From CAIJMI01 sp964448085 (GTDB lineage Bacteria > Patescibacteriota > Microgenomatia > UBA10105 > UBA927): DNA of 38,760 bases. Under the pieces are notes generated by a model. That model did no database searches and had not been told where the DNA came from. It saw only the letters and a program-made list of their open reading frames with translations. The translations under genes were made by a program, and so were the position numbers. The stretch covers positions 1-38,760 of the forward strand of contig CAYUUX010000007.1 in NCBI GenBank assembly GCA_964448085.1. The letters are read 5' to 3'. Of the stretch, positions 16,372 through 24,920 are shown in pieces (within the stretch, counting starts at the first letter, position 1; the number at the start of each line of letters is the position of its first letter).

Positions 16372-17993
16372 AAAAATATTTTGCGCTTATTTGTATTTTG
16401 TTTATAGCCGCAATATTACGGTTGTGGCAGCTCGGAAGTACACCGATTAGTTTGGATTGGGATGAAACGGCACTCGGGTGGAACGCTTATTCGATTCTCA
16501 AAACTGGACGTGATGAATATGGGACAGTTATTCCAATGTCGCTTCGTTCATTTGATGATTATAAGCCGCCGATGTACGTATATCTGACGGTTCCGTCCGT
16601 CGCTGTTTTTGGATTAACGCCTTTTGCAACCAGGTTTCCGTCGGCGATCATGGGCATTGCTGGCGTACTTGGTGTTTTTGTGTTGGGAAGGGAATTATGG
16701 CGAAAAAATAAATATGTTCCGTATGTTGCGGCTTCTCTTCTGGCAATATCGCCATGGCATATTCAGTTTTCACGGGTTGCATTTGAGGCAAACGTCGGAG
16801 TCACATTTCATATTTGGGCAATTACAACATTCCTCATTGCACTGCGGAAAAAAGCGTTATTTCCGATTTCCGCAGTGCTTTTTGGACTTGGTATGTACAC
16901 GTATCATAGCGAGCGAGTATTTTTACCACTGATGCTCTGTTTTCTCTTGGTACTTTTTAGAAAAATAGTATTTAGTAAAGCATATAAAAAGACTCTTATA
17001 TTTGGAATTGTTGCTGGCTTTTTGGTTGTTTTACCACTTCTTCCAGTGTTGTTTGGTAAGAGTGGTATGATGCGGCTTTCAGGAACAAATGCACTTTCCG
17101 ATCAGACAAATCTGCTTGGAAGGACAATTGCAAAGCTTGAATTGGATCAAAAATTAGGGGATAAAATCGGACTATTATTGGATAATCGTCGAATTGTATG
17201 GGTGAAAACCGTTATTGCTGGTTATCTATCGCACTTTTCGTTACGCTGGTTGTTTTTGACACCGGATAATCCAAGACATCATGCGCCGGACATGGGACTA
17301 CTGTATATCTGGGAGCTACCGCTTTTTTTGTACGGTATATATGCTTTGCTTAAATCAAAGGATAAGACGGTTGCTACTTTTATCTTGGGTTGGATGCTTC
17401 TGGCTCCGGTTCCCGCATCCATTACAACCGGGCTGCCTCATTCCGTCCGCACATTAGTATTTTTACCGACATTTCAGCTCATCATTGCGTATGCCACAAT
17501 CGATATCATAAGCAGGACAAAACGGTTTGTGCGATATGGAATCATTAGTATTGGCATGCTTTGTCTCATTGCGAATTGTGTATATTATCTTGACAAATAC
17601 TACGTGCATATGAACAGCGAATATTCCGAATTTTGGCAATACGGGAACAGAGAAGCGGTAGAACGTGCGGAGGCGTTAAAATATAAATATGACAAAGTTG
17701 TCGTGTCAACACAAATAGATCAGGCATATATGTTTTTTCTGTTCTACACGAAGTACGATCCAATAAAATATCTGGCTGAAGGAGGAACGAATTCCGGAAG
17801 TTTTGAAGAAGCACGGAATAAATTCGATAAATACGAGTTTAGAAGAATCGATTGGCCAAAGGAAAAACGGGATGGTTCGATTTTATATATTGGAACATTA
17901 AACGATATGCCTCACGGAAACGTGGCTAATATCATGTATTTAAACGGTAAGCCTGCAATTGAAATGGCGGATGCGCCAAATGGAGGTCAATGA
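16368..17993 (+). CDS. GT39/ArnT-like membrane glycosyltransferase (tandem copy 2)
   Basis: This 541-residue paralogue follows the preceding gene with the same plan: LDWDETALGWNAYSILKTGR (29-48, D32-E33) and DDYKPPMYVYLTVPS (63-77). Next come RFPSAIMG, an AISPWHIQFSRVAFEANVG segment that is nearly shared between the two (AVSPWHINLSRVGFEANIA in copy 1), and similar C-terminal blocks (EFWQYGNREAVERA against EWQYGYKEAIGAA). The pair is an obvious tandem duplication that has diverged along its whole length. It starts in an ATGA overlap and ends in another, after a strong GGAGG just before the next start. The two copies probably use different donors or acceptors, which is an inference. Confidence 0.88.
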   Translation: MKKYFALICILFIAAILRLWQLGSTPISLDWDETALGWNAYSILKTGRDEYGTVIPMSLRSFDDYKPPMYVYLTVPSVAVFGLTPFATRFPSAIMGIAGVLGVFVLGRELWRKNKYVPYVAASLLAISPWHIQFSRVAFEANVGVTFHIWAITTFLIALRKKALFPISAVLFGLGMYTYHSERVFLPLMLCFLLVLFRKIVFSKAYKKTLIFGIVAGFLVVLPLLPVLFGKSGMMRLSGTNALSDQTNLLGRTIAKLELDQKLGDKIGLLLDNRRIVWVKTVIAGYLSHFSLRWLFLTPDNPRHHAPDMGLLYIWELPLFLYGIYALLKSKDKTVATFILGWMLLAPVPASITTGLPHSVRTLVFLPTFQLIIAYATIDIISRTKRFVRYGIISIGMLCLIANCVYYLDKYYVHMNSEYSEFWQYGNREAVERAEALKYKYDKVVVSTQIDQAYMFFLFYTKYDPIKYLAEGGTNSGSFEEARNKFDKYEFRRIDWPKEKRDGSILYIGTLNDMPHGNVANIMYLNGKPAIEMADAPNGGQ

Positions 17994-19498
17994 AAAAAAA
18001 ATTTCGTCTATCACTGTGGTATTTCACTATTGTGCTTGTTTTTTGTTTAATTGCAGCGGTTCCTCGCTCAATTGAGATGATCAGTGGAAATTTTGTATTT
18101 GGATTTGATCAGGGGAAACATTGGCTTGGAGCAAAGGCAATCGTTGTTGATCACAAGTTTCCTTTAATCGGAGATGAGGTTGGGGGGGCGCGTGGTTTTT
18201 TCCAGGGTCCCGGATGGTTTTACTTGTTGTCAGTTCCGTTTGTTATTTTTCATGGTGATCCATACGGAGCGATCGTGCTCATGTTCTTTGTTGGCGTATC
18301 CGTCATAGCGGCATCATACCTTTTGTTTGCTCCGCAATTGGGTCTTTTATCTGGTGCCGGAATAGCGTTGTTGTTGGCAATTTCTCCAACACTTATTTCG
18401 TCATCTCGTTTTGCTTGGCCACCGTTTGTTATTCCCATATTGACCGTCCTATATCTTTTTTGTGTCTACAAGGTTATACAAGGAAAAAAACAATATATTC
18501 CGTGGGTAGCAGGCGCAATTGGTGTCATGGCAAATTTTGAGATAGCGGTAGCGGGTACTATGCTTGTCACGACGGGCGTGTTTTTCCTCATATATGCATG
18601 TAAGAACAAAGTTTCGTTTCGAACAATGCTACTTGCAGGCATAGCGTTTCTTATACCATTATCGCCGCTGATAATTTTTGATCTTCGACATGGTTTCTTA
18701 AACACAAAGGGTGTGTGGCAAACGTTCTTTACGAATGATCGTGGTCCGGCGGTTGCCGTTTCTGGTGCAAAGCTTCTTATGAACCATTACCTGGTTTTTA
18801 AATCGGAAATTTTGGGAGCTTTTCAACTCGGTTACGTGCGTGTCGTTGGTTTTTTGATTATCTGGTTGGCAGGATTTTTGATATTTTTTGATAAAAACTA
18901 TGACAAAGCAAAAAAAACCTTTCTTGGATTTTTATACGCATTTCCGTTGCTGTTATTTATCATATTTATAGGGTATCGAAATGACCTGTGGCCATGGTGG
19001 TTGCTTGAATTACAGGTTTTTGGTTGTTTCTCCTTTGGTATCGTACTTGCATACTTTTTGAAGAAAAGACACGTGATTTGGAAAATTAGTGTCACCATAG
19101 TCATTTTGCTGATGGTTACAAATTTTATTCAAACGTCCGTGCGTTTTTGGAAATATGACTACCCGGATTACGGAGGAGTCGCAAAGATTAAAGGAAAAGT
19201 AGATGCACTTGATTTTATTTTTAAAGACGCTAAAACAAATGATTTTGGATTATTTTTTTTCACACCGCCTATTTATACCTATGCATACGATTTTGTCGCA
19301 TGGTGGAAAGGGACAACTCTTTACGGATACGTGCCGCCTCAGGAAAAGAAATCCGTTTTTTATCTTTTAGCAGAACCCGATCCAGAAAAACCATGGACAT
19401 ATAAAGGATGGATGGAAACAGCAATTGTAGGAGGAAGAATTGTAAATACATGGACATTACCTTCTGGATTTATCGTTCAGAAACGAATTATGGAATAA
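17990..19498 (+). CDS. DQ-family GT-C-like membrane protein
   Basis: This 502-residue polytopic protein starts in an ATGA overlap and has the best Shine-Dalgarno sequence of the operon (GGAGG ending 4 bases before the ATG). Family marks are FGFDQGKHW (37-45, D40-Q41), FPLIG (57-61), GFFQGPGWFYLL (69-80) and FDLRHGF (D231, R233, H234). Roughly ten hydrophobic helices lie between residues 10 and 370. The soluble end includes YGYVPPQEKKSVFYLLAEPD and closes with LPSGFIVQKRI, matching blocks in the relatives at 6338-7855 and 26676-28166. The enzymatic role is inferred from the outer-loop acid and from its many GT neighbours; the donor is unknown. Confidence 0.78.
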   Translation: MKKKFRLSLWYFTIVLVFCLIAAVPRSIEMISGNFVFGFDQGKHWLGAKAIVVDHKFPLIGDEVGGARGFFQGPGWFYLLSVPFVIFHGDPYGAIVLMFFVGVSVIAASYLLFAPQLGLLSGAGIALLLAISPTLISSSRFAWPPFVIPILTVLYLFCVYKVIQGKKQYIPWVAGAIGVMANFEIAVAGTMLVTTGVFFLIYACKNKVSFRTMLLAGIAFLIPLSPLIIFDLRHGFLNTKGVWQTFFTNDRGPAVAVSGAKLLMNHYLVFKSEILGAFQLGYVRVVGFLIIWLAGFLIFFDKNYDKAKKTFLGFLYAFPLLLFIIFIGYRNDLWPWWLLELQVFGCFSFGIVLAYFLKKRHVIWKISVTIVILLMVTNFIQTSVRFWKYDYPDYGGVAKIKGKVDALDFIFKDAKTNDFGLFFFTPPIYTYAYDFVAWWKGTTLYGYVPPQEKKSVFYLLAEPDPEKPWTYKGWMETAIVGGRIVNTWTLPSGFIVQKRIME

Positions 19499-19502
19499 CT
19501 GT

Positions 19503-20801
19503 ATGACGCGAAAGCAAAAGTATAAGAAGCGACTTCAAAGCTTACTGCATTTTCATTGGAAAAAAGAATACTGGTACGTTGTTTGTGCTCTGATACTTTT
19601 CGTCATCTATATCTTTTTCCGGTTTTTCCAGATGAAAGAGAGACTTGCTTTCGGATGGGATCAAACATATGTTTCCTGGAAAGTAAAAGACCTTCTTATA
19701 GATCATAAATACCCGCTTGTTGGCATGCCCGCAAGAGGCAATAGTGGTGTGTTTATCGGTCCAGCTTATTACTATCTGCTTGCTGTTTTTTACGCAGCTT
19801 GGCATCTACACCCGATAGCCGCGGGATACTTTGCAAGCATCTGCAGTGTAATAACAGCTTTTGCGTTATTTTTTACGGTTAAGAAGATGTTTTCGGAAAG
19901 GACCGCATTGTTCACATTGGCAATTACCGCAATATCGGCACATGTGATAGGAGGGGATCGCCTTGCTGGACCGGTTAATTTGATACCACTGACATCAATT
20001 ATGGTGTTTTATCTCTGGTACAGAATTCTATTAGGACAAACAATCTTGTTACCGGCACTTGCAACCGTTATAGGGTTTGCTTTTCATTTACATTTTATGG
20101 CAGGATATTACGTATTCATTTCATTTTTTTGCCTTCCTCTCCTGATCAAGAAAAAGATTTCTTTTACTACTCTAATATTGACGGCTGGTTGTTTTGTCAT
20201 ATGGTTTATTCCGAACATAGCCGCAAATATTCTTAATTCGAATCAACATAGGATAGTCGCAGAAAATTTTCTTGCCACCTCTTATCACGGAATTCACGCG
20301 AGACGCATTCTTCAACTTCTTCCGGATGCGTTTATCGAGTTTGAATCGGTTTTGCTTTTGGGTCGTTTAACTTGGATGCGGTATGTATTCGTGCCAGCTT
20401 TTTTATTGTTTTTTTGGAAAAAAGAAGAGCAGGAAAAAGCGTTATACATTTCGTATCTAACCATATTGTGGTTTGCCGTGCCCTGGTTTGCTCTATCCGT
20501 ATACAAAGGCGAGATTTCAAATTATTATTTCCTTATCACTAGATTTCCGGTACTTTTTATTTGCGGATATATCATAAATAGCTTGGTATCAACAAAAAAA
20601 AGTTATCTCCTTCTTCTTGTATTTTTCGCGTTTTCATTTTTTGTCTGGATGAACATTACACAATTTCTCAGAATGAATGAAAAAACATTTATTAAGCAGG
20701 AAAAAATAGCAAAAGATGCTATCAATACAGGAAGAATGATAGAATTTCATGAGGGGATCACAGAATCATACCTTTTCTATTATTATAGAAATTTCAAATA
20801 G
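19503..20801 (+). CDS. shortened DQ-family membrane protein lacking the second motif and the soluble tail
   Basis: This 432-residue member begins with a strongly basic 22-residue stretch before its first helix (about 23-43). The loop-1 motif is intact: FGWDQTYVSW (50-59, D53-Q54), YPLVG (70-74) and GVFIGPAYYYLL (82-93). Where its relatives have FD-x-RHGF, it reads WFIPNIAANILN, so the second motif is absent. It also ends soon after its last helix, without the roughly 90-residue outer domain of the others. It may be a specialised or degenerate copy; the reading frame is clean and shows no frameshift. Four bases separate it from the gene before, six from the gene after. A line sampled in it (20521-20580) is clearly A+T-rich. 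Confidence 0.75.
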   Translation: MTRKQKYKKRLQSLLHFHWKKEYWYVVCALILFVIYIFFRFFQMKERLAFGWDQTYVSWKVKDLLIDHKYPLVGMPARGNSGVFIGPAYYYLLAVFYAAWHLHPIAAGYFASICSVITAFALFFTVKKMFSERTALFTLAITAISAHVIGGDRLAGPVNLIPLTSIMVFYLWYRILLGQTILLPALATVIGFAFHLHFMAGYYVFISFFCLPLLIKKKISFTTLILTAGCFVIWFIPNIAANILNSNQHRIVAENFLATSYHGIHARRILQLLPDAFIEFESVLLLGRLTWMRYVFVPAFLLFFWKKEEQEKALYISYLTILWFAVPWFALSVYKGEISNYYFLITRFPVLFICGYIINSLVSTKKSYLLLLVFFAFSFFVWMNITQFLRMNEKTFIKQEKIAKDAINTGRMIEFHEGITESYLFYYYRNFK

Positions 20802-20807
20802 GCTCAT

Positions 20808-22457
20808 ATGAAAAAGAAGAAAAATATCTCACTTATTATCATATTTTTCGTTATATTGTTACTTCCTCTTATTCCATTATTTCATACAGGACTTCCAGTA
20901 ACCCACGACGGTCAGGATCATGTGGCACGTATAGCAAATTTTTATCAGTCAATTTCTGAAGGGGCGCTCATTCCTCGATGGGCAGGAAATTTAAATTGGG
21001 GATACGGACATCCGATACTCATGTTCTTATATCCGCTTCCGTCCTATGTTGCTTCATTGTTTCATGCATTCGGACTGTCCTTTGTTGACAGCACGAAAGC
21101 TGTGTTTATAACGATGTTTGTTGCAAGTGGGTTATCGATGTATTTATGGTTGACAACCGCATTTGGCAAACGTGCAGGCGTAATTGGTGCAATCCTGTAT
21201 TCGTTTGCACCATATAGATTCGTCGATCTTTCCGTACGGGGTGCAATTGGTGAACACACTGCGTTTGTTTTTCCTCCACTCATTCTTTTTTTCCTCTATA
21301 AATTAGCAAAGGAAAAACAGTTCGGGTGGTATGGAATAGGTTTGAGCGTTTCATTTGCGGGACTGATTCTTTCGCACAACGCACTGCTTCTCATGTTTTT
21401 ACCCATCATCATGCTGTATGGGATGTTTATCTATTTTACCGAAGCTAACCGCTCTATATTGTATCTTGTTAAGTGTTTTGGCTTTGCTTCGCTTGGTATT
21501 GGACTGTCGGCTTTTTTTCTCTTTCCGGCATACCTTGAGGGGAAATACACATTGAGGGATATTGTTACTGATAAGGAATACGCAAGCCGTTTTGTTCCCT
21601 GGACGTGGCTAGTATATTCCCCATGGAATTACGGACAAACTGACACATTTACAAAATCCTTAGGAGTAGGCTTGTGGATGGGAGTTATGTATTCAGTGTA
21701 CTGGATTTGGAAAGTGCGAAAGAAATCAACACGCGTCCTGCTTGTCGCAGGACTTCTTAGTCTCGTCGCCTCCCTTATGATGACGACTGATGTGTCATTG
21801 CCCATTTGGAGAACGGTTTCAATTTTGCAAAAGTTTCAATTCCCATGGCGATTTCTTTCCGTAGCAGTTTTTCTTGCCGCTTTCCTCGGTGCAATAGCAA
21901 TCGAAGAGTTCGCAAAACACAATAAACATACGGATCGATATATTATTTTATTTTGTATTTTAGCTATAGGTTCCACCGTGGGAATGTGGAAACCTAAATC
22001 CTATCAGATGAAACCGGAATCGTTTTATAGTGGCGTATATGAATCGACGACAGACACGGGGGAAAGCAGTCCAATTTGGTCTGTACGATTTATGGAACAC
22101 CGACCGACCGCACATATGGAAATCATATCCGGTTCTGTGACGGTTGCGGAGGTTAAACGTAGTTCAACTGTACATGAATATCTGGTGACAGCAAGCGATT
22201 CTGCACGATTGGTTGAAAACACATTATTCTTTCCCGGTTGGAAGGTATATGTGGATGGCGTTGGAACTGGAATTCAATATCAGGATCCCGCATATCGTGG
22301 ACTTATTACGTTTCGTGTGGCTGAAGGGGTTCATACCGTTCGTATAATATTCGAGGATACCAAATTGCGGAAAGTATCTGATATCATTTCCCTAATATCT
22401 TTTGGTATAGTGATAGCACTTGGATTGGGAACGGCACTATGGAAAAGAAAACAATGA
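20808..22457 (+). CDS. PF10131-type polytopic membrane protein (PTPS-related family), copy 1
   Basis: This 549-residue protein matches the membrane family named after a presumed '6-pyruvoyl-tetrahydropterin synthase-related' domain (PF10131). That name is historical; no pterin chemistry is suggested here. Hallmarks seen are VTHDGQDHVAR (31-41, H33/D34/D37/H38), IPRWAGNLNWGYGHPI (55-70), FLYPLPSY (73-80), VRGAIGEH and ILSHN. About ten or more helices precede a soluble domain ending in FPGWKVYVDG (475-484), then a last helix and a KRKQ tail. The H-D loop after helix 1 is placed like a GT-C active loop, and the end module is the same as in the YfhO-like proteins. The gene overlaps the next as ATGA at 22454-22457. 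A second copy lies at 28163-29743. Confidence 0.85.
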   Translation: MKKKKNISLIIIFFVILLLPLIPLFHTGLPVTHDGQDHVARIANFYQSISEGALIPRWAGNLNWGYGHPILMFLYPLPSYVASLFHAFGLSFVDSTKAVFITMFVASGLSMYLWLTTAFGKRAGVIGAILYSFAPYRFVDLSVRGAIGEHTAFVFPPLILFFLYKLAKEKQFGWYGIGLSVSFAGLILSHNALLLMFLPIIMLYGMFIYFTEANRSILYLVKCFGFASLGIGLSAFFLFPAYLEGKYTLRDIVTDKEYASRFVPWTWLVYSPWNYGQTDTFTKSLGVGLWMGVMYSVYWIWKVRKKSTRVLLVAGLLSLVASLMMTTDVSLPIWRTVSILQKFQFPWRFLSVAVFLAAFLGAIAIEEFAKHNKHTDRYIILFCILAIGSTVGMWKPKSYQMKPESFYSGVYESTTDTGESSPIWSVRFMEHRPTAHMEIISGSVTVAEVKRSSTVHEYLVTASDSARLVENTLFFPGWKVYVDGVGTGIQYQDPAYRGLITFRVAEGVHTVRIIFEDTKLRKVSDIISLISFGIVIALGLGTALWKRKQ

Positions 22458-23209
22458 AACTATCCGTTGCAATAGCGGTATTTAATGAGGAAAAGACGCT
22501 CGATCAGTGTCTCGCATCTGTGAAAGGATGGGTTGATGAAATCGTAGTTGTTGATGGTGGATCAACGGATAAAACCATTTCCGTTGCCAAGAAATACACG
22601 GACAAAATCATTGAAACGGATAATCCACCAATTTTTCATATTAATAAGCAAAAAGCCCTGGATGCCTGTCGTAGCAATTGGATTTTGCAGCTGGATGCCG
22701 ATGAGGTAATCACTCAGGCTTTGAAAGCCGAGATCCAGGCGGTCGTTTCCTCAACAGTGCCGTACAGCGGATATTATATCCCGAGGAAAAACAATTTTTG
22801 GGGACATTTTATGAAAAAGGGAGGACAGTATCCTGATTATGTTATCCGTCTGATAAAAAAGGGAAAAGCACGACTTCCTTGTAAAAGTGTTCACGAACAG
22901 ATTGTTGTGGATGGCTCTGTTGGATATTTGAAGGAGCCGATGCTCCACTACTCTTACCGTACGAGTAATGATTACTGGAAAAAGGCGGATACATATACCA
23001 CCCTAACTGCGTTATTTATGAAAGAACAGAACGAGAAAAAGAGTTGCAGGAACTGGTATGTATATATGATCTTCAAACCAATAGAAACGTTTTTTCGTAT
23101 ATTTGTACGCCATAAAGGTTTTTTGGATGGATGGTATGGGCTTGTTTTCGCGTATTGGTCTTCGCTGCATTATCCGATAGCATATAAAAAGTACTGCGCG
23201 ATGGTATGA
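22454..23209 (+). CDS. GT2 glycosyltransferase, WaaE/KdtX-like
   Basis: The 251-residue enzyme is read from the ATG at 22454, which overlaps the previous stop as ATGA; an in-frame ATG at 22439 is less likely. Motifs are SVAIAVFNEEKTL (4-16), VVDGGSTD (32-39) and DADE (81-84, the metal-binding site). It also has NFWGHFMKKGGQYPDYVIRL (114-133), KSVHEQI (144-150) and LHYSYR (164-169). This set is the signature of the WaaE/KdtX-type GT2 group, which adds a sugar (glucose in the studied cases) to the inner core of lipopolysaccharide. Here the acceptor is probably another lipid-linked glycan, since no lipid A genes are seen. It acts in the cytoplasm on nucleotide-sugar donors. The C-terminal part has amphipathic and hydrophobic stretches that could dock to the membrane. 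Confidence 0.88.
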   Translation: MKLSVAIAVFNEEKTLDQCLASVKGWVDEIVVVDGGSTDKTISVAKKYTDKIIETDNPPIFHINKQKALDACRSNWILQLDADEVITQALKAEIQAVVSSTVPYSGYYIPRKNNFWGHFMKKGGQYPDYVIRLIKKGKARLPCKSVHEQIVVDGSVGYLKEPMLHYSYRTSNDYWKKADTYTTLTALFMKEQNEKKSCRNWYVYMIFKPIETFFRIFVRHKGFLDGWYGLVFAYWSSLHYPIAYKKYCAMV

Positions 23210-23739
23210 AGAGATTACTCTGTTTATTGGTTTTTTTATTTATTCTAGTGAGAGTGAATATTGTGCGTGCAGAATACATGCTTCCATATCCTTCCTATAT
23301 GCCGGGAAACAAACTGTATAGTGTTTCTAAAATAATTGATTTTTTAAGGAAATACTGGTATTTCGGTAATCTCGCGAAGATAAAATATTATATGGCGCTT
23401 TCGGATAAATTATTAGTCGAAGCAAAAACGCTATTTGAATATAACCAATATGCACTTGCAATGCGTGCTACGATGGAATCGTCAGATGCAATTCTGCAGA
23501 TTCCGAAATATATTGAGGCAGAAAAAGCACAAAAAATTGATATACATCAATTCCAAGCGCTCTTCTGTGAGGAGTTAGTAACCCATCAAACTACAATACA
23601 TGCACTGACAAATAACTTACCACTCTCTTATACGTGGCGGGAAGAAAAAAAGGATGCCGTTGAATTACCGATTCGAGAAATACTCGAGGAGGCTGCAGCC
23701 GTTCGGCGGCTGTTGCAGGAATCCTATCATTGTTTATGA
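23206..23739 (+). CDS. small secreted helical protein, DUF5667-like
   Basis: This is the only non-enzyme-like gene in the operon. The 177-residue product has a signal peptide (MKRLLCLLVFLFILV core, likely cleavage after A22 in VRA-EY). Next come LPYPSYMPGNKLYSVSKIID (26-45), then a helical region with KIKYYMALSDKLLVEAKTLF (58-77). The order 'P-G-(x)-LY-(x)n-K-(x)-YY-(x)3-S-(x)3-L-EA' is like DUF5667 proteins, common secreted or surface proteins of Patescibacteria whose function is unknown. The mature part is charged and helical with two cysteines (C121, C176) that could form a disulphide. It has no membrane anchor after the signal peptide. Stop and start overlap with both neighbours as ATGA. 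Being coupled to glycosyltransferases, it might be a glycosylated acceptor or a chaperone for the GT-C proteins; both are guesses. Confidence 0.7.
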   Translation: MKRLLCLLVFLFILVRVNIVRAEYMLPYPSYMPGNKLYSVSKIIDFLRKYWYFGNLAKIKYYMALSDKLLVEAKTLFEYNQYALAMRATMESSDAILQIPKYIEAEKAQKIDIHQFQALFCEELVTHQTTIHALTNNLPLSYTWREEKKDAVELPIREILEEAAAVRRLLQESYHCL

Positions 23740-24920
23740 AATTGCGTAAAGAAATTCTTCCAAAATTGACATGGTCGATGCTTCTTTTATGGCTTTCATG
23801 GTTTGTAGTTCTACTCACTCTTGTAATATTTTCGTATGGATTTATTGATATGAACCTTCAACTTTCAGTAAACCCATTATTTTTGTATCTGCAAAAACCT
23901 CTTCATACTTTGGTATTTTCCCACCGTCCTTTAACGGCAATAGTGTTTTCCGTTATACTCTTTGCGTTGTTCGGTTTATATGTTTATTTATTTATTGGGG
24001 CAGATCGGATATTTACCTCTTGGAAAGCGATTTTGTGGAGGATTATTTTAACGGGAATCATATTAGTGTTTTCTTACCCTGCTTTTTCCTATGATATTTT
24101 TAATTATTTAACGACTGCGAAAATCGCTTATTTTTATCGGGAAAATCCGTATGTGATTATGCCAACCGAATTTACAGGCGAACCATATCTGGCATTCACA
24201 AGAGCGGCCAATAAAGTTGCTCTTTATGGTCCATTTTGGATTTTGGTTACTGCAATTCCTTATTTCTTGGGAAACGGAAACATTTGGCAAACGATTCTTG
24301 TGTACAAAATAATCAATTTCATCTTATACGCACTTTGTTCATTCCTTATCTACAAAACAACCAGATCAATAAAAAATGTTGTATTTTTTGCATTTAATCC
24401 GTTGGTTCTTATCGAAGTTTTGATTTCATGCCACAATGATGTAATCATGATGTTTCTTATGATGATCGGAGTCGTTATGTGGTATAAAAAGGGCATCACG
24501 AACAGATTGGTCGCGTCGTTTGGGTTCTTGGGTTCATTTTGCATAAAAGGCGCAACGTTAGCCATTGTTCCATTGCTCTTTCTCAAACGATTGCCGTTGA
24601 ATCGTTTGCTTTATTACGCGTATGCATTAATGTCATTTGTGTTATTTGTTGTAGCACCTTTTCGGGAAGAACTATATCCTTGGTATGCAGTTTGGACGAT
24701 TGTTATAGCATCTTTTATGGATATCAAAAAACATTCAACTATTGTATGGTTTAGTATTATCCTTTCACTAGCACTTGAGTTGCGACATATTCCATATATG
24801 TGGATGGGATATTATGAAGGCCCGGGTCCAGTGTTACGCTTTTGGTTAACCATAGTACCCATCCTGATATTTAGTATGATTGTGATAGTTAAGCGCATAT
24901 CGTTAACGAAATCATCATGA
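23736..24920 (+). CDS. MptB/PIG-M-like polyprenol-phosphomannose-dependent mannosyltransferase (GT-C)
   Basis: This 394-residue polytopic protein starts at the ATG of an ATGA overlap; a TTG two codons upstream is not needed. Key blocks are FSYDIFNYLTTAKIAY (117-132), ENPYVIMP (136-143) and LYGPFWIL (163-170). The DIFxYL...NPY...YGP pattern is that of MptA/MptB alpha-1,6-mannosyltransferases of mycobacteria and corynebacteria and of the PIG-M group, which use polyprenyl-phosphate mannose outside the membrane. About ten helices are visible, with FFAFNPLVLIEV in the middle, a typical family helix. It is short (around 400 residues against about 500-550 in MptA/B). The substrate sugar is an inference from the family. 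Lines sampled in it (24061, 24301) have about 27-28 percent G+C. Confidence 0.75.
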   Translation: MKLRKEILPKLTWSMLLLWLSWFVVLLTLVIFSYGFIDMNLQLSVNPLFLYLQKPLHTLVFSHRPLTAIVFSVILFALFGLYVYLFIGADRIFTSWKAILWRIILTGIILVFSYPAFSYDIFNYLTTAKIAYFYRENPYVIMPTEFTGEPYLAFTRAANKVALYGPFWILVTAIPYFLGNGNIWQTILVYKIINFILYALCSFLIYKTTRSIKNVVFFAFNPLVLIEVLISCHNDVIMMFLMMIGVVMWYKKGITNRLVASFGFLGSFCIKGATLAIVPLLFLKRLPLNRLLYYAYALMSFVLFVVAPFREELYPWYAVWTIVIASFMDIKKHSTIVWFSIILSLALELRHIPYMWMGYYEGPGPVLRFWLTIVPILIFSMIVIVKRISLTKSS

